Origin: Siniperca chuatsi
Lineage: Eukaryota > Chordata > Actinopteri > Centrarchiformes > Sinipercidae
DNA length: 64,000 nt
Reading direction: 5' to 3'
Assembly (NCBI RefSeq): GCF_020085105.1
Contig: NC_058043.1
Span: forward strand, 19,197,667-19,261,666
This document shows, piece after piece, positions 45,640 through 64,000 of the stretch (the first letter of the stretch is position 1; every line of letters starts with the position of its first letter). The notes beneath the pieces are model-generated. The model saw nothing but the letters and a program-made list of their open reading frames with translations, was not told the DNA's origin and did no database searches. The translations under genes and the position numbers were made by a program.

Positions 45640-46960
45640 TCAATAAGTATCTGTCCAATTAATATTTTTGTTCAACTCTCTCCCGAAGCTATAACTCAGA
45701 GAACCAAACCTTTAATTATGGACTTGATGCCAAGAGATGATGCCAATGTCCACAAAGTCACAAGTTTTATAATTATACATGGGGTCTCTAACGCTGGCTA
45801 CATCAGATCTATCCGAAACACTCATCAATATGTGAGAAGTGCCAAAAGGATGAAGTCACTCTCTCCCATACCTATGTGTTATGGCCCAGAGTGCTGAACC
45901 TTTGGTAAAAGATGTGATATAATGTCTGCGACCTTACTCCCTTTACAGACTCTCTCATCCACCACTCACCAGATCTTTGTTAATTATTCTATTACATTTC
46001 TCATTACTGCAAAAAAAAAAAAGTCTCTTAACAATGTGAAAAGTAAAGAAACAACACAAAGCTACTATCTGTGTCTATATTTGTATTTTTGGGGTTTATA
46101 CCAGAAGTCGTTCGACACCGTCTGTTCTGCTTAATTTTTTTGTGTGCAATTGTTTTTTTACTGGCATTTATACTCCACATTCATATATGTATATGTTTAC
46201 AAAATAACATTTATATCATAATATTTTAACCATGTACCTAAATTGATTGTATAATAAAGCATGATTTGTAGCTATCTGAACCACATCTTAAAAAATAAAC
46301 AAAAGTAAGTTTAAATAAAAGCTGTAATGTTCCAGTTGGAAATTAATAAAGGAAATACAACAGGACGTTTTAACACTGGGAAAGTACAAGTCAGAATTGC
46401 ATCTGGCCATGTAAAAACTGGAGGTTGTATATGTAATGCTTTAAGGTCTTATAATAAAAAAACAATAGATAACTAGACAAAATATGGGCCATAATAGCTC
46501 ATTGCCCCATATTGCATAATTTAAAAAAAGAAGGTTATGCATGCAATGGGAAGAGGTCCAGATGAAAATTAAATTGGTTTGAAGTGTCTTTTGACCAAAA
46601 TCTGAAAAGTTCTCTTGGTTATTTTTCATGCACTTTTGAGATGGTCCCTAACTTCAACTTGTCACTCACAAAACGGCAGCTTCAATACTGGATCATGAGG
46701 TAAAAACATTGAACATTACTGCAATAATTTGGATGCTCTTCAAATCTGTTCAGAGCGCATTATCTGTAATCTGAATACTGTATTCATATTCTTTTACATC
46801 CCTAAGAGGCATCATCTGTGGAGATGCGGCTCTCAGACATGATCAATAACTCAATGGTTGAACAAATCAAATGTTTGGGGAAAGACCAGGGCGTCAAATG
46901 TGAATCCATTTGGCAGGCTTTCATGGTTTTTAGGGTTTTAATTTACTATTTTACGATCTT
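45640..46960 (+). mobile_element. Degenerate LINE 3' region (L1/Tx1-like)
   Basis: Near 45825-45905 one frame reads CEKCQKDEVTLSHTYVLWP, which has the CxxC-H pattern and spacing of the C-terminal zinc-knuckle region of L1/Tx1-type ORF2. Around 46890-46930, ESIWQAFMVF resembles the final WxxF block of such proteins. The sequence between is broken by stops and shifts. This is old, inactive debris; the family assignment is tentative. Confidence 0.5.
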
Positions 46961-48204
46961 ATTTAATCTTAGTTCTCAATTTGACATAAAAACACAAAAA
47001 GCGACAAAAAATCTATCGTTTTTCCAGGATGGCCATGAAATGCTGGATTAAATGTTCAGTCTATCTTGACTATGTGTTAAAGATGTGGATATGTTTCCTA
47101 TCTGTCAAACTAATCTCTCAACATGGCATGTATATCTCCTAGAGGATTGAGAAGGGACAACAGATGTAAACTCCTGCTGAGTTCCTGTCATATACAAGGA
47201 GAGAATAAAGAACAAAATGTAATGAAGAATAAAAGAAAGAAAGCACTGATTTAACTCTGACTCAGAAAATAACCCTGTATTTTTTTTTATTGTGTTTCAT
47301 GGTCTTCAAGGGCAGAGAAAAATCTATGCTGATTTCATACATAACAAATACACACAACTCAGCTTGCAAAGTACAGTGACAATGAAGCCACACTGCTCGT
47401 GAACAAAGGTAACAGTGCCAGAAAACACACACAGTAGGTGTGCAGTCTGTGTACAATATAGTCAGGGTGGTTTTTCAATCACAGCACAAGAATGACATGT
47501 TGATCAGAAACGTTCACATCCAAATCTCTTCAGGGTACAGTCATGCTATCAGGCTTCAAAGCTGGATCTGTGTCACTTGTTGGGACAATAAAGTCTCTTC
47601 CACATATTTTAACAAGTGTGTTATCGGGCCAATATGAAGCTCTCTTCTTCCATGGCACTAAAACTATGTGCTCCACGGAGTATTATATTGAATCTGTCTA
47701 AGCATTATATCATGAAAAAAATAGAATTGTTAGATATAATAATTTGGTTACACAAACATATTTATAATTTTATGAATTACACAGTGACGTGCTTCTGTTG
47801 TGCGTTCCCACAGATGTTTCCCACTGTACAGAATGAACCTCGGTCTCCATTTTGGGGGCTTTTATTTACAGCAGTGAGTTACATCTAGTTACATACAAAC
47901 TTTCACAGTCAATGTCCTCAGTTGGCATCTGCATTTCATATAAAGTGGGTAACAATATTTGCATGGACTACCAGTGTTTGAGAGGTTTTCATCAGAAATT
48001 CTCGTCAGATAGCTGTTTGTAGCTCACGGATCAGCTTGTTCATATAGCCTCAACATGGGAAACTGTATCATGCATGAAAAATAAAAATGAAAAAGATAGT
48101 GTAAGGCACAGAAAACCTATAGGTATGGCATATGGTAATAAAACATCAACAACAGTCACCTGCATTTCAAAAAAATCTTCAAAGGGTATATTCACAGTAA
48201 AATT

Positions 48205-49155
48205 GAAGGAATAGTTTGACACTTTATGAAATACGCTTTTTTTCTTTCTTGCAGAAAGTTAGATGAGAAGATTGATAGCACTCGTATATCTGTACGGTAA
48301 ATATGAAGCTACAGCCAGCAGTCAGTTAGCTTAGCTTGGCACAAAGACTGAAAACAGGGGGAAACAGCTAGCCTGGTTCTGTCCACAATATGCCAGGAAA
48401 ACCACAAATTTACACTTAGGTTTTTGTACGGATTAAACAAATGAGATATAACATGTTATTTAGTGAGCTTTATGTTCTGGTAGGTGGATTTTATTTGCTT
48501 TTGACAGAGCCAGGCTAGCTGTTCTCGCCTTTTTCCAATGCTGTGTTAGCATTATGCGTCTTCAAAAGTGCTTGTTGGACGGTCGAACAGCTTTGTAAAC
48601 CCCTCCGCCAACACCTTTCTGACATCACATTATGGGGGGCTGTGTCCAACTATTTGTGTAACTTTCCAATCCGACATTGATACCCACAATCGCCCTGATT
48701 GGCCACCTGTGCTGGATTTGAACTTCTCTCTCTAGCTGTCTTTTTTCACTTGTTACACAACAATTTCTGTCACTTTTCATGTGAACAAGCGAGTGCAACA
48801 CTGTGAAAGTCTTCCAGGAGAGACTGTCTGAAAATGTGTGCTGTTATCCCTGTTTTTAAATGATATTGTGTACTCGCCCTCTCTCTATGACAGCTGGCTT
48901 TTCACTGCACCTAACAGTGTGGCTGTTCTGAACTGAAATAAATACTTTTGATTTCCAGTGTGTTCGGACAACACTTCGTACGAACCGTTTCTTTTCTAGT
49001 ATAACCCAGCCCTTATGCTACGCTAAGCTAACCGGCTGCTTGCCGTAGCGTTATAATGAACGAACAAATATGAGAGTGATATCAACCTTTTCATCTAACT
49101 CTCAGCAAGTAAGCAATAAGCGTATTTCCCAAAATGTCAGAACTATTTCAGTAAA
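48205..49155. mobile_element. Foldback element family C, long copy
   Basis: The left end (from 'gaaggaatagtttgacac' at 48206) and the right end ('aaaatgtcagaactatttc' to 49152) are inverted relatives over roughly 80 bp, including 'aagttagatgagaagattga' against its complement at the right. The inner part has 'ttagcttagcttggcacaaa' and 'gggggaaacagctagcctgg'. A shorter relative lies at 59545-60102. About 400 bp near 48545-48960 has no counterpart there, so it is either an insertion or internal sequence lost from the other copy. Confidence 0.8.
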
Positions 49156-49351
49156 GTCATACAGCAAACTAATGGATGCCAGAGTGCGACTGCACAGATG
49201 AGGATGAGGATGCCTCAGCTCATTAGCAGGACATGATGAGGCTCTGTCATAAGCTCTGTCTCAGGGAAAATCTCAAAGCTAAATCTCAGTATCGATGTAC
49301 TGTGTGTGTTAAGGGGCTGTTACTGACAACTTGACACCCCCTCCCTTAACA

Positions 49352-49540
49352 GGACTCGGTGGCAGTGCAAGTCAAACTAACGTGATGCTTACGCCTCAAC
49401 ACAAACTGAAGGGTAAACACTCACATATGCTTGCACACAGACATACAACACACTGGATTATGTTCATGGTGTTGGCTGTATTATCAGCTGCGATCAATAT
49501 ATTCATGACTTTTCTCGTTTGGAAATCCATCTCACAGTGA
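49352..49540 (+). other. Possible orphan terminal exon of a tail-anchored protein
   Basis: After a strong acceptor (polypyrimidine then taacag at 49351) an open frame of about 62 codons runs to TGA. It ends with one hydrophobic segment (MFMVLAVLSAAINIFMTFLV) eight residues from the stop, the layout of a tail-anchored membrane protein. I recognise no family and found no upstream exon, so chance remains likely. Confidence 0.15.
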
Positions 49541-50010
49541 AGGCGCACACTTCGATTTAAAGTCTACATTCAGAGATCATTTCAGTCGATTTCAGACCGG
49601 TGGCTGAAATGGTCATCTTGTCTCAGTGTAACAACTGATAGGAGAAGTTCAATTCATTTGTGCACGCCTGTGTGTTTGTGTACGTGTACAAGCGAATGAG
49701 TGCATGTGAAACAGATCATGTGTTTTAGCGATGCTTTCACATACTGTACATGGCACAGAATAATGATTACACAAGTGTGTTTATCAGAAGTGAATGTTAA
49801 CCGGTAATATATACAATAGTATATTCATTTTTACACAGATTCTCTTCAAACTATTTGTTAACTGTGATCATGTTATTACATGTTTTGTGTACTGGACAGC
49901 ATTGAAATGAGAAAATTACATTATGGAAACATGGTGTGTTAGATGCAGAAAGGAGAGGAAACTTTTTTTGCTTGATTACAGAGCGAGAGTATATAAATGT
50001 GAGTATACTG

Positions 50011-64000
<13,990 letters not shown>

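Noticed and set aside
46818-47051. 77-codon open frame as a small gene
   Set aside because: Part of it resembles the terminal block of a LINE ORF2 and it has no gene-like context.

Overview
This is vertebrate nuclear DNA from a ray-finned fish, most likely a percomorph teleost. Genes are intron-split with GT-AG junctions, spacers are AT-rich, long CA/GT microsatellites are frequent, and several foldback and SINE-like repeats are of kinds familiar from percomorph genomes. There are no operons, rRNA genes, CRISPR arrays or prokaryotic features. I identified six protein-coding genes. Exon models were assembled by hand from splice sites; in every complete model the exon lengths sum to a whole number of codons.

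Layout. 1-4.7 kb: spacer with microsatellites, a LINE 3' tail and a divergent pair of CTCF-like motifs. 5.56-8.7 kb (-): neurod4, a single coding exon plus an inferred non-coding first exon. 9-14 kb: repeat-rich spacer with possible conserved non-coding DNA. 13.99-17.41 kb (-): endou-like gene (two somatomedin-B domains plus EndoU nuclease, 9 exons, 386 aa). 19.29-22.40 kb (+): tsfm (mitochondrial EF-Ts, 6 exons, 309 aa). 23.0-24.5 kb: a decayed LINE. 25.09-29.49 kb (+): myl6 (essential myosin light chain) with two alternative C-terminal exons. 30.85-43.02 kb (-): smarcc2 (BAF170, 26 coding exons, 1052 aa), tail to tail with myl6. 43-50 kb: spacer with LINE debris and a large foldback element. 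50.01-64 kb (-): 3' part of c1ql4, whose final intron of about 13.6 kb fills the rest of the window; the 5' part lies beyond the right edge.

The genes do not form a pathway. They are a conserved neighbourhood: the human orthologues of all six lie on 12q13-q14, which supports the orthology calls, including neurod4 rather than another NeuroD gene and c1ql4 rather than another C1QL. Expression contexts differ: a neuronal bHLH factor, a secreted RNase, a mitochondrial translation factor, a cytoskeletal light chain, a BAF chromatin subunit and a secreted synaptic C1q-like protein.

The points most worth a second look concern gene processing. The first of the two alternative myl6 terminal exons is a 23-nt exon lying 48 bp downstream of a foldback transposon. 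One myl6 intron appears to be GC-AG. A UG tract of about 30 units sits directly against the 3' splice site of smarcc2 exon 10. I did not find evidence of a wholly new biological system.
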